64,000 nt of DNA from Betaproteobacteria bacterium (GCA_025356445.1 JANXSZ010000007.1:181384-245383), one strand, 5' to 3'; shown: positions 45,277-55,334, numbered from the stretch's first letter. A program made the numbers and translations. Notes: generated from the letters alone by a model not told the origin.

Positions 45277-45334
45277 ACAGCGACTTTACGGCACAGCGCG
45301 GTTCACGCGTTGTTACCGGGTTATGGCAGCGTTG

Positions 45335-46447
45335 TCAGCGGGGCACACCACAGACCAACACACCGGGATCATTGTGCACAACGGCACGATCGTTCTTGGC
45401 CTGCGCCACGCCCATGTCGCGGGGCAGCGTGACGCCATTTTTCACAGCCAAAATTTCGGCCATCACGCTCACTGCAATCTCGGGCGGGGTTTTAGAACCG
45501 ATGTAGATGCCAATGGGGCCACGCAAACGGGCCAGCGTCTCGGGTGTCTGGTCAAAATGCTCCATCATGCGCTGCTGGCGGACATCGTTGTTGCGGCGGC
45601 TGCCGATGGCACCGACATAGAACGCATCGGTTTTGAGGGCTTCGAGCAAGGCCAAATCATCCAGCTTGGGATCGTGCGTGAGGGCCACCACGCAGCTGCG
45701 GCGGTCGGGTTTGAAAGCCAGCACCACATCATCAGGCATGTCACTCACAACGGTAGCAGCGGGGACGCTCCAAGCCCCCCGGTACTCCTCGCGCGGATCG
45801 CAGACGGTGACGGCAAAACCACTGAACAGCGCCATCGTGGCCAGGTACTCGGTAAGTTGTCCTGCGCCGATCAGCAACATACGGTACTCGGGACCAAAGG
45901 TGTTGGTCAGCTCGGAAGCGCAAGCCTCTAATTCAGCAGGCGCGCTAGCAGGGGTCAGGGTGATGACACCGTCACTCAAACGCACGGAGCGTTGCATCAG
46001 CTGCCCACCTTCGAGCAGGCGCACCAACTCAGCCAGACTGGCAGAGTCAGGGTCATACTCCAGCAGCAGTTCCAGCGTGCCACCGCAAGGCAAGCCAAAG
46101 CGGTGAGCCTCGTCAGCGGTGATGCCGTATTTGACGAAACTGGGTGGGCCACTGGGAATGTGATTTGGGATCGCGTTTGCAGGATGAGCGTCTGATGCAT
46201 CCGCTGGAATCTCAACTTGGGCCTCAGCTTTGGCATAAGCCTGCGTAAAACGGTAAATCAAATCGTCTTCGATACACCCCCCCGACACCGACCCCACCAC
46301 CGCGCCGTCGTCACACAGCGCCATGATGGAGCCCACCGGGCGCGGTGAGCTGCCCCAGGTGCGCACCACGGTCGCGAGCAGCGCCCGTTTGCCCTGCTGT
46401 CGCCAATCGCGCAGCGTACGCAGCACCATCACATCCAGGTTTTCCAT
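45335..46447 (-). CDS. XdhC/CoxI family molybdenum-cofactor maturation protein
   Basis: Proteins of this family bind molybdenum cofactor, sulfurate it and insert it into xanthine dehydrogenase or cox-type hydroxylases. The 370-residue protein has the N-terminal XdhC domain (LATVVRTWGSSPRPVGSIMA, VVGSVSGGCIEDDLI) and a C-terminal Rossmann-type domain (MLLIGAGQLTEYLATMALFS, VGAIGSRRNNDVRQQ). It ends the cox gene group, 13 bases after coxG, so its client is probably the CoxLMS enzyme. Confidence 0.88.
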   Translation of the reverse strand: MENLDVMVLRTLRDWRQQGKRALLATVVRTWGSSPRPVGSIMALCDDGAVVGSVSGGCIEDDLIYRFTQAYAKAEAQVEIPADASDAHPANAIPNHIPSGPPSFVKYGITADEAHRFGLPCGGTLELLLEYDPDSASLAELVRLLEGGQLMQRSVRLSDGVITLTPASAPAELEACASELTNTFGPEYRMLLIGAGQLTEYLATMALFSGFAVTVCDPREEYRGAWSVPAATVVSDMPDDVVLAFKPDRRSCVVALTHDPKLDDLALLEALKTDAFYVGAIGSRRNNDVRQQRMMEHFDQTPETLARLRGPIGIYIGSKTPPEIAVSVMAEILAVKNGVTLPRDMGVAQAKNDRAVVHNDPGVLVCGVPR

Positions 46448-46460
46448 GGTGGGGGTGGCC

Positions 46461-47081
46461 TTATTTCAACAAGTAGATCAGGGCGACGACCACCGCAGCA
46501 GCACCGGCAGCCCAAACCCACACAGGAACGCTATTTTTAACGCCTGATAGACCATCAGCGCTTTCTGAATGGGCTTTAGAAGCTATAGAATTTGTAGCAA
46601 CTGGCACGTCCACCACAGGCGGAGCAGGGTAGCGGCGCTGCATCTCCAGGTCAAAGCGCTTGAAGAAATCTTCAGCCATGGATTTCGCAGCACCGTCGAT
46701 CAAGCGCTGGCCAAGTTGGGCGATTTTGCCGCCTACCGATGCATGAACCACATAGCCCAGCTCGCAGCCCGGGGCGCCATTGGCCAGGGGTGTCAGGTTG
46801 ACTTTGGCGTCGCCCTTGCCAAAACCAGCAGCACCGCCCTGCCCTTCAAAAGTGATGGTGTAGCTGTGTGGCGGCACGATGTCAGCCAGATTGATCTTGC
46901 CGCCAAACTTGGCCGACACCGGGCCGATTTTGAGTGCCATACCAATGGCATATTGGTTCTCGCCGGTAGGCTCCACTTTGTCGCAACCGGGAATGCAGAG
47001 TTTGAGGACTTCAGGGTCGTTCAGCGCGTCCCAGGCTTGTTGTTGGGTGACGGCGAGGGTGCGGCTGGCTTGCATGTCCAT
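46461..47081 (-). CDS. coxG: CoxG, membrane-anchored SRPBCC protein
   Basis: CoxG proteins anchor carbon monoxide dehydrogenase-type enzymes to the membrane or bind quinones. Residues 1-150 of 206 form the SRPBCC/CoxG domain (TLAVTQQQAWDALNDPEVLK, LCIPGCDKVEPTGENQYAIG, GAPGCELGYVVHASVGGKIAQLG). A single membrane helix lies at the C-terminus (VPVWVWAAGAAAVVVALIYLL). It is 45 bases after coxE. Copy 8 of the palindrome lies in the linker before the helix. Confidence 0.9.
   Translation of the reverse strand: MDMQASRTLAVTQQQAWDALNDPEVLKLCIPGCDKVEPTGENQYAIGMALKIGPVSAKFGGKINLADIVPPHSYTITFEGQGGAAGFGKGDAKVNLTPLANGAPGCELGYVVHASVGGKIAQLGQRLIDGAAKSMAEDFFKRFDLEMQRRYPAPPVVDVPVATNSIASKAHSESADGLSGVKNSVPVWVWAAGAAAVVVALIYLLK
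46582..46598. repeat. 17-bp palindrome GCTA-N9-TAGC, copy 8 (in coxG)
   Basis: GCTATAGAATTTGTAGC. On the coding strand it reads in phase as Ala-Thr-Asn-Ser-Ile-Ala. Confidence 0.7.
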
Positions 47082-47126
47082 GAAGGTAGTCCTTAGGTGT
47101 ATCCGTGTGGGGTGTCGGTTTAAAAA

Positions 47127-48308
47127 TCAACGGGCCAGCAGCACAGCAATGCTGCTGGCCATATCTTGCAAGTGTTCCAAATTGTGCACCGCCACCATGC
47201 CGTGCGCGTAGCAGTGCAGCACCGCAGCGCCGCGTGCGGTGGGCGCATAGCCATCAAAACGCAGGAGTGGATTGAGCCACAGCAGGCGGCGGCTGTGGCG
47301 ACGCAGCCAGACCAGCTCTTGCGCCAACTCGGCAGGCTCGCCAGTGTCCAGCCCATCCGTGATCACCAGCACCAGCGTGCGGCGGCCGACCAAGCGGCGG
47401 GCGTGGCGTTGGCGCAAAGTCACTAAAGACTCACCCAAGCGCGTTCCACCAGCGAAGTCAGCTATTAAATCACTAGCAGTAACCAGCATTGCATCGGTGT
47501 CGCCCAAGGCAAATGCAGGCGTGAGATCGGTCAAATGGGTGCCAAAGGCAAACACATCACGGCGGCGGTGCGTGCGGGTGGCGGCATGCAAAAAGGCCAG
47601 CAGCAGGCGGGCATAACGCTCCATCGAACCAGACACATCGACCAACACCAACAGCGGTAAGGGTTGCGCACGGCGTTGCAGACGCGGCAAGCGCAGCAAT
47701 TCGCCCCCTGTCTGCGCGGCTTGGTGCATCACGCCGGGCCAGTGGATGCGGCTGCCATGACTGCCGGGCTGGGTGCGACGCGAGGGCACGCAGGGAATGG
47801 GCAGGTGAATGTCCCGTACCAAGCGGGCCACGAGGCGGTATTCGGTGGCGCTCAGGGCGTTGAAATCGGCATGTTGGAGGCGCTGCAAGTCGCTGGCTGT
47901 CATGGCAGCGTCAAACTCGACCTTAGTTTCGGTAGGCTTGGGCATCGCCTGCGCCACCGCTTTTTGAGGCGACAGCGCTTCTCGCACACGCGGGCGGCGC
48001 TTGGATGGCGCCGCTTTACCTTCGGCACTCGGCAGCATTTGGGCCAAAAGCTTGTTAGCCATTTCAGGATCGCGGAAATACGCGTCAAACAGTTCGCGGA
48101 ACACCAAGCGATCAGGCTCACGGCTGACCAGCACGGACTCGATGGCAGCGCTCAGGTCAGGCTTGCTGTCCAGACCCACCAGCATCGCTGCTTGCTGGGC
48201 CAGAGCGATGCGGGAAGCGTCCACAGACACCCCAGCGCGACGCAGGGCACGGCCAAAGCCGGTGATGTTATCGGCGAGCTTACCGGTGCGGGCATCCCCT
48301 AATCGCAT
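47127..48308 (-). CDS. coxE: CoxE, von Willebrand A domain protein
   Basis: CoxE pairs with the AAA+ ATPase CoxD to build the active site of the molybdenum hydroxylase. The 393-residue protein has a helical N-terminal part and a VWA domain with a metal-ion site DVSGSM (about residue 221-226) and the ITDGLDTGEPAELAQELVWL region. It starts nine bases after coxD ends. Copy 9 of the palindrome lies within it. Confidence 0.9.
   Translation of the reverse strand: MRLGDARTGKLADNITGFGRALRRAGVSVDASRIALAQQAAMLVGLDSKPDLSAAIESVLVSREPDRLVFRELFDAYFRDPEMANKLLAQMLPSAEGKAAPSKRRPRVREALSPQKAVAQAMPKPTETKVEFDAAMTASDLQRLQHADFNALSATEYRLVARLVRDIHLPIPCVPSRRTQPGSHGSRIHWPGVMHQAAQTGGELLRLPRLQRRAQPLPLLVLVDVSGSMERYARLLLAFLHAATRTHRRRDVFAFGTHLTDLTPAFALGDTDAMLVTASDLIADFAGGTRLGESLVTLRQRHARRLVGRRTLVLVITDGLDTGEPAELAQELVWLRRHSRRLLWLNPLLRFDGYAPTARGAAVLHCYAHGMVAVHNLEHLQDMASSIAVLLAR
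47461..47477. repeat. 17-bp palindrome GCTA-N9-TAGC, copy 9 (in coxE)
   Basis: GCTATTAAATCACTAGC. On the coding strand it reads in phase as Ala-Ser-Asp-Leu-Ile-Ala, using TTA and ATA codons. Confidence 0.7.
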
Positions 48309-48317
48309 AGCTGGCTT

Positions 48318-49232
48318 TCACGCTGCATCGGGTTTCAGCAACTCAGAGGCCATTTCCTGTGTCAGTGCCGCCACATCTTCACGCTGCTTGAACAAAATCC
48401 CTGCAGTATCAGACACCACTTCCGGGTCTACCACCAGCGTATCCAGGGCCACCAGGGCTTTCGCCCATTCCACGCTTTCCGCAATACCGGGCGCACGTTG
48501 AAAGCTGCTCACAAAGGGCGCACTGCGCAGCTTGCCCACGAAGTGCGCGACCTGCGCTGAGAGCGCTGCACTGGCCTGCGGTACAAGTGCGCGCACGATG
48601 GCCAGTTCGCGCTCGCGCTCAGGGTAATCGAGCCAGTGGTAAAGGCAACGGCGCTTCACCGCGTCATTCAAATCCCGGGTACGGTTGCTGGTGAGGATCG
48701 TCACTGGCGGCACCACTGCTTTCACCGTACCGATTTCAGGGATGCTGACTTGGTACTCGCCCAGGTATTCGAGCAAAAAGGCCTCGAACGGCTCATCAGC
48801 ACGGTCCACTTCGTCAATCAGCAGCACCGCACCGGGCGCAGGCGCTTGCAGGGCTTGCAGCAGCGGGCGGCGAATCAGATAGCGGTCTTGGTAGACCTCG
48901 CGCTCCATGTCGGTGGCAGGCGTTGAGACTGCCGATAAGGCGGTGTGGCCCGCTTCAGCCGCCCGCATGTGCAGCAACTGCGCGGCGTAGTTCCACTCGT
49001 ACAGCGCTTCACGCTGCTCCAGGCCGTCGTAACACTGCAAACGCACCAGTGGGCGCTGCAACACAGCAGCCAGCGCTTTGGCCAGCTCGGTTTTGCCCAC
49101 GCCAGGCTCGCCTTCGAGCAACAGCGGGCGCTGGAGCTTGAGAGCGAGGAAGACGGCGGTGGCTAAGCGGCGGTCGGCGTAGTAGCCGACGCCTTGGAGG
49201 GATTGGGTTAAAGCGTCAATTGAAAGCGTCAT
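48318..49232 (-). CDS. coxD: CoxD, MoxR-type AAA+ ATPase
   Basis: The 304-residue ATPase has Walker A LLEGEPGVGKTELAKAL (about residue 33-45), Walker B GAVLLIDEVDRADEPFEAFL (about 115) and sensor 1 TILTSNRTRDLNDAVKRRCL (about 165). In Oligotropha, CoxD is a chaperone needed for the copper-sulfur-molybdenum centre. I used the ATG at 49232, which starts MTLSIDALTQ; an in-frame start at 49298 lies within coxM. It is followed directly by coxE, its usual partner. Confidence 0.92.
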   Translation of the reverse strand: MTLSIDALTQSLQGVGYYADRRLATAVFLALKLQRPLLLEGEPGVGKTELAKALAAVLQRPLVRLQCYDGLEQREALYEWNYAAQLLHMRAAEAGHTALSAVSTPATDMEREVYQDRYLIRRPLLQALQAPAPGAVLLIDEVDRADEPFEAFLLEYLGEYQVSIPEIGTVKAVVPPVTILTSNRTRDLNDAVKRRCLYHWLDYPERERELAIVRALVPQASAALSAQVAHFVGKLRSAPFVSSFQRAPGIAESVEWAKALVALDTLVVDPEVVSDTAGILFKQREDVAALTQEMASELLKPDAA

Positions 49233-49242
49233 GGCATCCCGA

Positions 49243-50034
49243 TTAACCCACAATCTTCGCCACAGCCCGCTGCGTCTGCACGCTGATGAGGTTGGCACGG
49301 TAGGCAGCGCTGGCGTGGATGTCGGCGTTCAAATCGGTGGCATCTATCTTCACCGCTGCCGCAGAGGCCACCGTGAAGCTCTGGTTCAGCGCGGCCTCCA
49401 AACCGGCATGGCGGAAAACACCGTTGCCCGCCCCCGTCACGGCCACGCGCACGCCGCTGTCGGTTTTCGCGACAAACACGCCCACCATCGCAAAGCGTGA
49501 GGCGGGTTGCTTGAACTTCAAATAGGCAGCATGGGCGGTGGCGGGGAAACTGATGGCGGTGATGAGTTCACCTTCGTTCAGGGCGGTGGCGAACATGCCG
49601 AGGAAGAAATCATCGGCGGCGATGGTGCGCTCGGTGGTGTGGATGGTGGCGTTCAAGGCCAGCACCGCGCTGGGGTAGCAGGCGGCGGGGTCGTTGTTGG
49701 CGACCGATCCACCCAGCGTACCCATCGCACGGACTTGCCGGTCGCCGATGCCACCGGCCAAATCGGCCAAGGCGGGGATGGCGGCCAGCACATCGGCGTG
49801 GGTGGCGACATCGGCATGGCGCGTCATCGCACCGATGACGATGGCGTTACCTTCGCGGCGGATACCCACCAGCTCTTTGATACCGCCCAAATCAGCTACC
49901 TGTTCAGGCGCAGAGAGGCGCAGTTTCATGGATGCCAGCATGGTTTGCCCCCCGGCGAGCATTTGGGCACCCGATGCGGCGAGTTTTTGGGCATCGGCTA
50001 CCGTGGTGGGGCGCTCGAATGTGAATGCGTACAT
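49243..50034 (-). CDS. coxM: CoxM, FAD-binding medium subunit
   Basis: CoxM carries FAD and passes electrons from the CoxS clusters to the acceptor. The 263 residues have the PCMH FAD-binding motifs AGGQTMLASMKLRL (about 32-45) and GTLGGSVANNDPAACYPSAV (about 107-126), as in xanthine dehydrogenase family FAD subunits, and an end domain with the PASRFAMVGVFVA segment. It lies between coxL and coxD, with 33-base and 11-base gaps. Confidence 0.93.
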   Translation of the reverse strand: MYAFTFERPTTVADAQKLAASGAQMLAGGQTMLASMKLRLSAPEQVADLGGIKELVGIRREGNAIVIGAMTRHADVATHADVLAAIPALADLAGGIGDRQVRAMGTLGGSVANNDPAACYPSAVLALNATIHTTERTIAADDFFLGMFATALNEGELITAISFPATAHAAYLKFKQPASRFAMVGVFVAKTDSGVRVAVTGAGNGVFRHAGLEAALNQSFTVASAAAVKIDATDLNADIHASAAYRANLISVQTQRAVAKIVG

Positions 50035-50066
50035 GATTGATTCCTTCTTTTTAGACTGTGGCCGCT

Positions 50067-52442
50067 TTAGGCTTTGGCGGCTTGTATTGCTGCCCAGACC
50101 CGTGCAGGAGAAGCGGGCATATCGAAATCAACGACCCCGACGGGGCGCAGCGCGTCCAGCACAGCATTGATAACGGCGGGCGGCGACCCAATCGCACCAG
50201 CCTCACCACAGCCTTTGGCACCCAGCGGATTGTGGGTGCATGGGGTACAGACATGGCCGATTTTGAACTCAGGGAAGTCGTCTGCACGGGGCATGGCGTA
50301 GTCCATGAAACTGCCGGTCAGCAGCTGGCCAGTTTCTTCTTCATAGACGCAGTTTTCCATCATGGCCTGGCCGATGCCCTGCACCAGCCCGCCGTGGACC
50401 TGGCCTTCCACGATCATGGGGTTGATGATGGTGCCGAAATCGTCCACCGCGCTGAAGCGGTCGATGCGGGTGGTACCGGTGGCGGGGTCGATTTCGACTT
50501 CGCAGATGTAGGTGCCGCTGGGAAAGGTGAAGTTGGTGGGGTCGTAAAACGCGGTTTCGTTCAGGCCTGGCTCCAACTTGTCCAGTGGGTAGTTGTGCGG
50601 CACGTAGGCGGTGAGCGCGACTTGGCCAAAAGTCACTTTCTTGTCCGTACCCTTGACGGTGAATTCACCGTTGGCGAACTCCACGTCCACGTCGCTGGCC
50701 TCCATCAAATGGGCGGCGATCTTTTTGGCTTTGGTCTCGATTTTGTCGAGAGCCCGCATGATGGCCGACCCGCCCACCGACAACGAGCGTGAGCCGTAAG
50801 TGCCCATGCCGAACGGCACGCGGCCTGTGTCGCCGTGAACAATGTCGACCGCGTCCACCGCAATACCCAAACGGGCGGCGACGACTTGCGCAAACGTGGT
50901 TTCATGGCCTTGACCATGGCTGTGCGAGCCGGTGAACACTGTCACGCTGCCGGTCGGGTGAACACGCACCTCGCCGCACTCAAACAACCCAGCGCGTGCG
51001 CCCAGCGCCCCGGCGATGTTGCTGGGAGCCAAACCGCAAGCTTCGATATAGCTGCTGTAGCCCATGCCACGCAGCAAGCCTTTGGCCGCGCTGGCGGTTT
51101 TGCGTACCTCAAACCCAGCCACGTCGGCGAGTTCATTGGACTTGTCCATACAGGCATGGAAATCGCCCACGTCGTACTGCAACGCCACGGGCGTTTGGTA
51201 GGGGAAGCTGCTGATGAAGTTGCGCTTACGGATGTCCACTTGGCTAAGGCCCATCTCCCAGCCACAGCGGGTGACCAGACGTTCCAGCAGATAGGTGGCC
51301 TCGGGGCGCCCTGCCCCACGGTAGGCGTCCACCGGTGCAGTGTTGGTAAACCACGCGTCAATCTCGGCATAAACCAGCGGCGTCGTGTACTGCCCAGCCA
51401 ACAGCGTGGCGTACAAAATCGTGGGCACGGCGGTGCTGAAGGTGGACAGGTATGCGCCCAAATTCGCATCGGTGTGGACACGCAGAGCCAAGAATTTACC
51501 GTCCTTGTCCATCGCCATTTCAGCTTGACTGACGTGATCGCGACCATGGGCATCGCAGAGGAAGGCCTCGCTGCGGTCACACGTCCATTTGATACTGCGG
51601 TTGAGCTGCTTGGCAGCCCAAGTCAAGCACACATCTTCGGCGTAAAGGTAAATTTTGGAGCCAAAGCCACCACCTACATCAGGGGCAATCACGCGGACTT
51701 TGTGCTCAGGCAAACCCAGCACAAACGCCGTCATCAGCAGGCGTTCGACGTGCGGGTTTTGGTTCGACACGTAGAGCACGTACTCCTCGGTCGCCCGGCT
51801 GTAAGAACCGATGGCGGCACGCGGCTCCATCGCGTTGGGGATCAGGCGGTTGTTGATGAGATCAAGCTTGGTGATGTGCGCGGCAGTAGCGAACACGTTG
51901 TCCACAGCGGCTTTGTCGCCAATCGACCATTTGTAGCAATGGTTATCGGGCGCGATTTCATGCAAGGCCGTGGCTTTGGAAGCCGCGCTCACGCTGACCA
52001 CCGAAGGCAGCACGTCGTAATCCACTTCCACCGCTTCTGCAGCGTTTTTGGCCTGCTGCAAGGTGCTGGCCACCACCATAGCCACATGGTCGCCGACATA
52101 GCGCACCTTGCCGATGGCGAGGATGGGGTGCATCGGCTCTTTCATCGGCGTGCCGTCGGCGGTGTTGTTGATGAGCCAACCGCACGGCAGGCCGCCCATC
52201 TTGCCTTCGATGTCTTTGCCTGTGAAAATTTCAACCACGCCGGGCATCGCTTTGGCTGCGGCAAGCTTTATGCTTTTGATAGCAGCATGCGCATGTGGAG
52301 AGCGCACGAACACCGCATATGTCTGGTTAGTGAGGTTGATGTCGTCGGTGTATTGGCCTGCCCCGGTCAAGAATTTGTAGTCTTCCTTGCGGCGCAAGGG
52401 TTCGCCAATATGCGGCAGTTTGGAAAAATCAGAGGCACCCAT
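50067..52442 (-). CDS. coxL: CoxL-type molybdenum hydroxylase large subunit, form II
   Basis: The 791-residue subunit holds the molybdopterin-cytosine dinucleotide cofactor. The active-site loop reads AYRGAGRPEAT (about residues 370-380). AYRGAGR marks form II enzymes; genuine CO dehydrogenases (form I) have AYxCSFR. The Glu of the C-terminal GCGEAGAIGSPPAVINAV is the usual base. So the enzyme is a cox-like aldehyde or purine-type hydroxylase whose substrate is unproven. The ATG at 52442 gives MGASDFSKLPHIGEPLRR. Order S-L-M is seen here. Confidence 0.93.
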   Translation of the reverse strand: MGASDFSKLPHIGEPLRRKEDYKFLTGAGQYTDDINLTNQTYAVFVRSPHAHAAIKSIKLAAAKAMPGVVEIFTGKDIEGKMGGLPCGWLINNTADGTPMKEPMHPILAIGKVRYVGDHVAMVVASTLQQAKNAAEAVEVDYDVLPSVVSVSAASKATALHEIAPDNHCYKWSIGDKAAVDNVFATAAHITKLDLINNRLIPNAMEPRAAIGSYSRATEEYVLYVSNQNPHVERLLMTAFVLGLPEHKVRVIAPDVGGGFGSKIYLYAEDVCLTWAAKQLNRSIKWTCDRSEAFLCDAHGRDHVSQAEMAMDKDGKFLALRVHTDANLGAYLSTFSTAVPTILYATLLAGQYTTPLVYAEIDAWFTNTAPVDAYRGAGRPEATYLLERLVTRCGWEMGLSQVDIRKRNFISSFPYQTPVALQYDVGDFHACMDKSNELADVAGFEVRKTASAAKGLLRGMGYSSYIEACGLAPSNIAGALGARAGLFECGEVRVHPTGSVTVFTGSHSHGQGHETTFAQVVAARLGIAVDAVDIVHGDTGRVPFGMGTYGSRSLSVGGSAIMRALDKIETKAKKIAAHLMEASDVDVEFANGEFTVKGTDKKVTFGQVALTAYVPHNYPLDKLEPGLNETAFYDPTNFTFPSGTYICEVEIDPATGTTRIDRFSAVDDFGTIINPMIVEGQVHGGLVQGIGQAMMENCVYEEETGQLLTGSFMDYAMPRADDFPEFKIGHVCTPCTHNPLGAKGCGEAGAIGSPPAVINAVLDALRPVGVVDFDMPASPARVWAAIQAAKA

Positions 52443-52477
52443 CTTTGATCTCCTTAATGATTGGTCAGCGAGGGGGT

Positions 52478-52948
52478 TCAGGCTGCAGCCATGGCAGCCG
52501 CACCGGTCTGCACAGCTTTGACGATGTTTTGGTAGCCCGTGCAGCGGCACAGGTTGCCTTCCAGCAGCTCGCGGATGTCGCCTGCGCTGGCGTTGGGGTG
52601 GTTTTTGCACAGGTCAATGGAACTCATCACCATGCCGGGCGTGCAGTAACCGCATTGCAGGCCATGGCACTCTTTGAACGCAGCCTGCATCGGATGCATG
52701 GTGCCATCGGCAGCGGCCAGACCTTCGATGGTGCTGACCTCCGCGCCCTCGTGCTGCACAGCCAGCGTGTTGCATGATTTGATGGCACGGCCGTTGACAA
52801 TGACGGTACACGCGCCACACTGGGCGGTATCGCAACCCACATGAGTGCCAGTCAGCTGTAGGTGTTCGCGCAACACTTGCACGAGCAACGTATTGGGGGG
52901 AACGTCAACACTGGCGGCACGGCCATTGACTTTGAGATTTACCTGCAT
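52478..52948 (-). CDS. coxS: CoxS, small [2Fe-2S] subunit
   Basis: CoxS carries two [2Fe-2S] clusters. The 156-residue protein has the plant-type ferredoxin cluster motif [15 protein letters not shown] (three Cys, about 40-52, with a fourth near 65) and the C-terminal cluster [10 protein letters not shown] plus [13 protein letters not shown]. The ATG at 52948 is used, as the sequence from MQVNLKVNG is the normal start. It is the first gene of the cluster and divergent from the regulator gene, 68 bases away. Confidence 0.94.
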   Translation of the reverse strand: MQVNLKVNGRAASVDVPPNTLLVQVLREHLQLTGTHVGCDTAQCGACTVIVNGRAIKSCNTLAVQHEGAEVSTIEGLAAADGTMHPMQAAFKECHGLQCGYCTPGMVMSSIDLCKNHPNASAGDIRELLEGNLCRCTGYQNIVKAVQTGAAAMAAA

Positions 52949-53016
52949 GGTGGGGGTCTCCGTGATGGAAAGGGGAAATCGCTGTTTTACCTGCATGTTC
53001 ATTGTTGGACGCCCCC

Positions 53017-54294
53017 ATGACGACACGCCTAGGCGAAACCCTAGGACAATACGGTCTGCCATGGGATATTCTCAATATTGAACACATGCAAACCCTAGCC
53101 AACCCCACTGCACCCAACCGCCTGGAGCACATCCACCTGGCACGCCAAGCCACGTTGGTCGAAGGCAAGGCGCAGGCCTTGCAGTCGGGCAGCAGCCGCC
53201 TTCAAGGTAACCAGGGAATTGACCCTTGGATTGAGCGTTCGTGGCAGCGCTGCCTGGCGCACGGTCAACGCCCTGGCGACCATCTGGCGTTCGATGCCGT
53301 CAGCGCTGAGGCCATGCGCCGCGTGGTGGAGGCCAGCCGCCCGTTGGTGTTGGCGGCACGCCCGGTGCTGGGTCAACTGGCCCACGCCATGGCACACACC
53401 CGTTACTTTGCGATTTTGACCAATGCGGATGGCATCGTGGTGGACGTGAACGGCCCGGTAGACCGCGATGACCGCCGCGCCAGCCTCATTGCACGCGTGG
53501 GGGTAGATTTGTCCGAGCGCGCGGTAGGTACCACCGCCATTGGTGCAGCGTTGGGCGAGCAGCAGCCTGTGTGGCTGCACCGTGGCGAGCACTTTTATGC
53601 CGACAACAGCGCCTACAGCTGCGCCGGAGCGCCGGTATTTGGCCCCAATGGCCAGTGCGTAGGCATGCTGGACTTGACCGGCATCGACGCGCCCGAACGC
53701 CCCGAGCTGAAGCACCTTGTCAGCCAGTGCGCCCAGCGCATTGAAAACGGCCTGCTGCGCCAACAACCCTTTGCCCTGCTGGTACGGCTAAGCTGGCCTC
53801 AAGCAGACTGGGGCACAGGCAGCCAAGGTGGCAGCACGAACAACGCAGGGCACTTCACCACCAGCGAAAGCGACGGCCTGATTGGCGTAGACAACGAAGG
53901 TTTTGTCACAGGCAGCAACACCGCCGCCCGCCAGATGCTGCCCCAACTGAGCACCCTGATGAGCCTGGAAGCTCGCAACACCCATTGCAGTGACCTGTTC
54001 GCCATGCCCTGGGAAAGCCTCTTTGATGCAGCGCTTTTGGGCGCATCAGCGATAGAAGTTCCCCTGTGGTCAGGTCTGCGCCTGCAAGCCCTGCCTCTGG
54101 CGGCCGAAGCGGCTGACAGACCCCACACCACGGTGCCCCAGCGCGGTGGCAATGCGTCTTTACGCGAAGTAGAAACCGTGCTGATCCGCAAAGCGGTCGA
54201 TCAGGCCAAAGGCAATGTAGCCCAGGCCGCACGGGCGCTGGGAATCAGCCGGGCTACGGTGTACCGCAAGCTGAGCAGCCGCCGCGACGTTTAA
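53017..54294 (+). CDS. GAF/Fis-type regulator divergent from the cox genes
   Basis: The 425-residue protein has a helical N-terminus ([15 protein letters not shown]), a GAF-like sensor (about residues 85-235; [40 protein letters not shown]) and a C-terminal Fis-type helix-turn-helix ([19 protein letters not shown]). It resembles AcoR-type activators, but it has no AAA+ sigma-54-interaction domain, so it should not work with sigma-54. Its divergent position makes it the likely regulator of coxSLMDEG. ATG 53017 and ATG 53086 are both possible starts. Confidence 0.85.
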   Translation: MTTRLGETLGQYGLPWDILNIEHMQTLANPTAPNRLEHIHLARQATLVEGKAQALQSGSSRLQGNQGIDPWIERSWQRCLAHGQRPGDHLAFDAVSAEAMRRVVEASRPLVLAARPVLGQLAHAMAHTRYFAILTNADGIVVDVNGPVDRDDRRASLIARVGVDLSERAVGTTAIGAALGEQQPVWLHRGEHFYADNSAYSCAGAPVFGPNGQCVGMLDLTGIDAPERPELKHLVSQCAQRIENGLLRQQPFALLVRLSWPQADWGTGSQGGSTNNAGHFTTSESDGLIGVDNEGFVTGSNTAARQMLPQLSTLMSLEARNTHCSDLFAMPWESLFDAALLGASAIEVPLWSGLRLQALPLAAEAADRPHTTVPQRGGNASLREVETVLIRKAVDQAKGNVAQAARALGISRATVYRKLSSRRDV

Positions 54295-54347
54295 GCCCAG
54301 ACCGGGCAACCAGCGCATCTTGGGCAAACCTGATGGAGAGGTGAGTT

Positions 54348-55334
54348 CTATTTCACCCAAACAACAGCATCGTCCTGTGCATAAATTTTGCAAGGCACAG
54401 GGCTGTTTTTATTGCAATCCTCCAGCGCTCGCACCATGGGATCTTTGGCACGCGTCGCGTCGCGCGGTGTCAAGCTACTTGCCCAACCCCAGTACCCCTT
54501 GGATGACATGGCAAAAGTACGAGGCTTATTTGTCTTAAGCCAAGCACGGTAACCGTCCTTGCAGCGATCGGAAAGGCAAGGGACAGCATCCACATCCTCC
54601 AATTTCGCAAACTCTGTCGCGCCAGACGCAAGCAATGGGCTTGCAGTCATGACCGTAGCGTCAAACTTGACAATGACAACGGATGCTTTGCTTCCAGAGG
54701 TTCGATCTAATGTCATCTGAGCCAGCGGTGCACGCAACACATCGGCCTTGAGCAATGCCGGGTAATCTCGTTTTAGCGTCACCATATCCTGTGCATAGCG
54801 GTCAAGCAGCGCAACTTGCAACGTACCACCACTGAACCCCGCTACAGCTTGGTCAAGCAAAGGAATTGCCGATCCTGTGGCTTGGTCGTCAGCGTTCTTT
54901 TTCTCCTTGTTGACCAGTGCAACGCGGCCTAGATAAACAACAGACTGAGGAGGCACTTCAAAGGGTGCATTCACTGTGAAATCAATACCCCCGTTAATTG
55001 GAAACTTGAAAGAAGCGCCACTCAGTGACTTGACCGTATAGCTGCCTGGGGCAATTTGTTGCGTCACCAAGACTGAATTAGCACCTTCGCTGACGACTTC
55101 AGAAGCGCCAATGTGGGTTCTCTCATCACTGCTTTTGATTTTTTCAATACGGATGCCGAGACGTGTAGGCCCATAGTTAGGCCTGTATTCGTTGGTCATC
55201 TCTACCGACATCACCACAATCGATCCCTTGCTCCAATCGACTTGAGCTGATTTTTTATCGAATCCAACCGTGCCGCAAGCGCTCAACAGCATGGCAAGCC
55301 CCCCCAAAAGAATGAAACGACCAACACTTTTCAT
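54348..55334 (-). CDS. Lipoprotein, unknown function
   Basis: The ATG at 55334 follows a perfect GGAGG ribosome binding site. The 328-residue precursor has a lipobox LAMLLSAC (Cys near residue 20). The mature protein has beta-rich stretches (GSIVVMSVEMTNEYRPNYG, VTQQIAPGSYTVKSLSGASF, PPQSVVYLGRVALVNKE) and four Cys near the end (CLSDRCKDGY, CNKNSPVPCKIY) that probably form disulfides. I do not recognise a family. Codon use is less GC-rich than that of its neighbours. Confidence 0.75.
   Translation of the reverse strand: MKSVGRFILLGGLAMLLSACGTVGFDKKSAQVDWSKGSIVVMSVEMTNEYRPNYGPTRLGIRIEKIKSSDERTHIGASEVVSEGANSVLVTQQIAPGSYTVKSLSGASFKFPINGGIDFTVNAPFEVPPQSVVYLGRVALVNKEKKNADDQATGSAIPLLDQAVAGFSGGTLQVALLDRYAQDMVTLKRDYPALLKADVLRAPLAQMTLDRTSGSKASVVIVKFDATVMTASPLLASGATEFAKLEDVDAVPCLSDRCKDGYRAWLKTNKPRTFAMSSKGYWGWASSLTPRDATRAKDPMVRALEDCNKNSPVPCKIYAQDDAVVWVK

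Noticed and set aside
50067..52948. A true CO dehydrogenase (form I)
   Set aside because: The active-site loop is AYRGAGR, not AYxCSFR with the copper-binding Cys.
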